A stretch of DNA of 64,000 bases from an uncultured Bacteroidales bacterium (GTDB lineage Bacteria; Bacteroidota; Bacteroidia; Bacteroidales; Bacteroidaceae). The notes beneath the pieces are model-generated. The model was not told the origin of the DNA. It saw only the letters and a program-made list of their open reading frames with translations, and made no database searches. Where the stretch lies: NCBI GenBank assembly GCA_902788315.1, contig CADAJS010000013.1, positions 1 through 64,000 of the forward strand, given 5' to 3'. How positions within the stretch are numbered: position 1 is the first letter of the stretch; each line of letters opens with the position of its first letter. Below are positions 62,491 to 64,000 of the stretch, one piece after another. Position numbers and translations under genes: made by a program.

Positions 62491-64000
62491 TTATGCCAAC
62501 GACATAATATCGGCAAATACACCGGCTGCCGTCACACTGGCGCCTGCGCCGTAGCCCTGGATGAGCATGGGGTATTCGTTGTAGCGCTCGGTGGTCAGCA
62601 GGACGATGTTGTTCGACCCCTCAAGCACATAGAATGGATGGCTGGCATCCACCTCCTGCAGAGAGATGGTGGCCTGACCGTGGTCGCAGGTGGCCACAAA
62701 GCGCCACCGCTTGCCCCGTTCCTCAAGTGCCTTACGACGTGCCTCGAAGTCGGCATCCAGCGAAGGAAGCTTGTCCCAGAATTCCTCGAGCGTGCCGTCG
62801 AAGAAGCTCTGTGGCACAAAAAGATTGGCTTGCACATCCTCCTGATTTATCTTATAGCCCGCCTCGCGGGTGAGAATGACTAACTTGCGAATCACATCGC
62901 GCCCGCAGAGGTCAACGCGTGGGTCTGGCTCGCTGTAGCCCTGCGCCTTAGCCATACGCACAGTCTCACTAAACGGAATGTCGGCCGAGATGGTGTTGAA
63001 GATAAAGTTCAGCGTGCCGCTAAGCACAGCCTCGATGCGCAACACCTTGTCACCGCTGTTCCGCAGGTCGTTGATGGTGCGTATGATGGGCAGGCCGGCT
63101 CCCACATTCGTCTCAAACAGGAACTTGGCACCGCGTTTCTGTGCGATAGTCTTCAGTTCATGGTAGTTCTCATAATCGCTGCTGGCAGCAATCTTGTTTG
63201 CCGCTACCACATTGATATTGTGTCCGAGGAAGTCCTTGTACAGACCGGCCACCTCGGCACTTGCCGTACAATCCACAAAGACACTATTGAAGATATTCAT
63301 GCCGATGACTTCGTCATGCAGGCGCTGAATGTTGCTGGCAGGTGCCGCATCGAGTTGCTCGCGGAACGTCGTCAGGTCGAAGCCCTCACGACTGAACATG
63401 GCGCGATGACCGCTGGCGATACCCACCACATTCAGTTTCAGGCCCTGTTCGCGCATCAGTTTCTCGCGTTGCTGAGCTATCTGGGCAATCAGGCTGCCCC
63501 CCACCGTACCGACTCCAGTAATAAATAGGTTGAGCACCTGGTACTCACTCAGGAAGAACGAGTCGTGAATGACGTTAAGCGATTTGCGCAGCAGGCGACC
63601 TTCGACCACAAAAGAAATATTGGTCTCGGAAGCTCCCTGCGCACAGGCAATCACACTGATACCATTGCGGCCGAGCGTACCAAACAGTTTGCCGGCGATA
63701 CCCGGAGTATGCTTCATATTCTCGCCCACGATAGCCACAGTGGCCAGTCCACTCTCGGCCTTCATTTCATACATGGCTCCCGTCTCAATCTCTTTCTGGA
63801 ACTCCTCGTTCAGCACACGGCATGCTTCCTCGGCATCCGTATCGCGCACGCCGATGCTGGAGCTGTTCTCGGAACTGGCCTGGGAAACCATGAAGACGGA
63901 GATGCCCTTATCGGCCAGGCAAGAGAAGATGCGCCGGTTGACACCGATAACGCCAACCATCGACAGACCGCTGATGGTAATCAGGCTGGTTCCGCTGATG
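62491..64000 (-). CDS. thrA: Bifunctional aspartokinase/homoserine dehydrogenase, C-terminal part (cut by window edge)
   Basis: Partial gene; the 5' end lies beyond position 64000, and the frame stays open to the edge (ISGTSLITISGLS precedes the first listed Met). What is present is about 500 residues. It includes the tandem ACT regulatory region (MVGVIGVNRRIFSCLADKGI, TVAIVGENMKHTPGIAGKLF), which mediates threonine feedback, and the homoserine dehydrogenase half. The latter has the NAD(P) motif FITGVGTVGGSL and the catalytic region with SEPDPRVDLCGRDVIRK. The aspartokinase domain is outside the window. The PGM-like gene follows 13 bp after the stop. Confidence 0.96.
   Translation of the reverse strand, partial: ISGTSLITISGLSMVGVIGVNRRIFSCLADKGISVFMVSQASSENSSSIGVRDTDAEEACRVLNEEFQKEIETGAMYEMKAESGLATVAIVGENMKHTPGIAGKLFGTLGRNGISVIACAQGASETNISFVVEGRLLRKSLNVIHDSFFLSEYQVLNLFITGVGTVGGSLIAQIAQQREKLMREQGLKLNVVGIASGHRAMFSREGFDLTTFREQLDAAPASNIQRLHDEVIGMNIFNSVFVDCTASAEVAGLYKDFLGHNINVVAANKIAASSDYENYHELKTIAQKRGAKFLFETNVGAGLPIIRTINDLRNSGDKVLRIEAVLSGTLNFIFNTISADIPFSETVRMAKAQGYSEPDPRVDLCGRDVIRKLVILTREAGYKINQEDVQANLFVPQSFFDGTLEEFWDKLPSLDADFEARRKALEERGKRWRFVATCDHGQATISLQEVDASHPFYVLEGSNNIVLLTTERYNEYPMLIQGYGAGASVTAAGVFADIMSLA

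Overview
This window looks like a chromosomal segment of a Bacteroidales bacterium, most likely a Prevotella-like member of the Prevotellaceae/Bacteroidaceae. The evidence is (i) many upstream regions with the Bacteroidetes primary promoter (-33 TTTG-like, 19-20 bp spacer, -7 TAnnTTTG); (ii) typical gene content: GH92 and GH106 lipoproteins, the GH57/GT4/glycogen-debranching cluster, thrA/PGM-like/thrC, fasciclin lipoprotein, Cthe_2159-type carbohydrate-binding beta-helix protein; and (iii) C-terminal GxYIxNGKK-like tails on secreted proteins. The genus is an inference. I see no prophage, insertion sequence, CRISPR array or rRNA operon.

Layout. 1-1046 is a gene-free repeat landscape, followed by dnaK (-) with a clear terminator. 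3482-4375 (-) is a small RNA-led unit: SRP RNA (ffs), tRNA-Thr(UGU) and an unknown 237-residue protein behind one strong promoter. 4641-7831 holds two exported proteins (Tyr/Arg/Asn-rich; fasciclin lipoprotein). 8037-10022 (-) is a probable repair pair, an AlkZ-related winged-helix protein and DNA polymerase IV, divergent from an oxidoreductase and tex (10151-13319). 13905-20984 is a sugar operon: GH106, GH92, ROK kinase, SIS/GmhA-type isomerase. 21153-31768 holds a Tricorn-like protease, a RelA/SpoT protein with a decayed hydrolase half, an S9 peptidase and MutS2. 31763-33964 (-) is an acyltransferase-aminotransferase fusion, divergent from an O6-methylguanine-DNA methyltransferase. tRNA-Ser(GCU) and tRNA-Glu(CUC) follow, then a DEDDh exonuclease.

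36352-47334 is the least familiar part: a 2131-residue secreted multidomain beta-repeat protein (-) divergent from a coupled three-gene operon made of an exported metallophosphoesterase, a 607-residue secreted protein, and a second metallophosphoesterase whose metal-binding motifs are eroded. It is the best candidate here for an undescribed surface system. 47405-52220 (-) is the cytosolic glycogen cluster. Then come a Crp/Fnr regulator, miaA and trmO (divergent, both acting on tRNA A37), an AraC regulator, a coupled pair of secreted proteins sharing an N-terminal module, a small lipoprotein, and the threonine operon (thrA cut by the window edge, PGM-like protein, thrC).

Several starts were moved downstream of the longest reading frame because the frame runs through a tRNA or through the promoter itself; these choices are explained in each entry.
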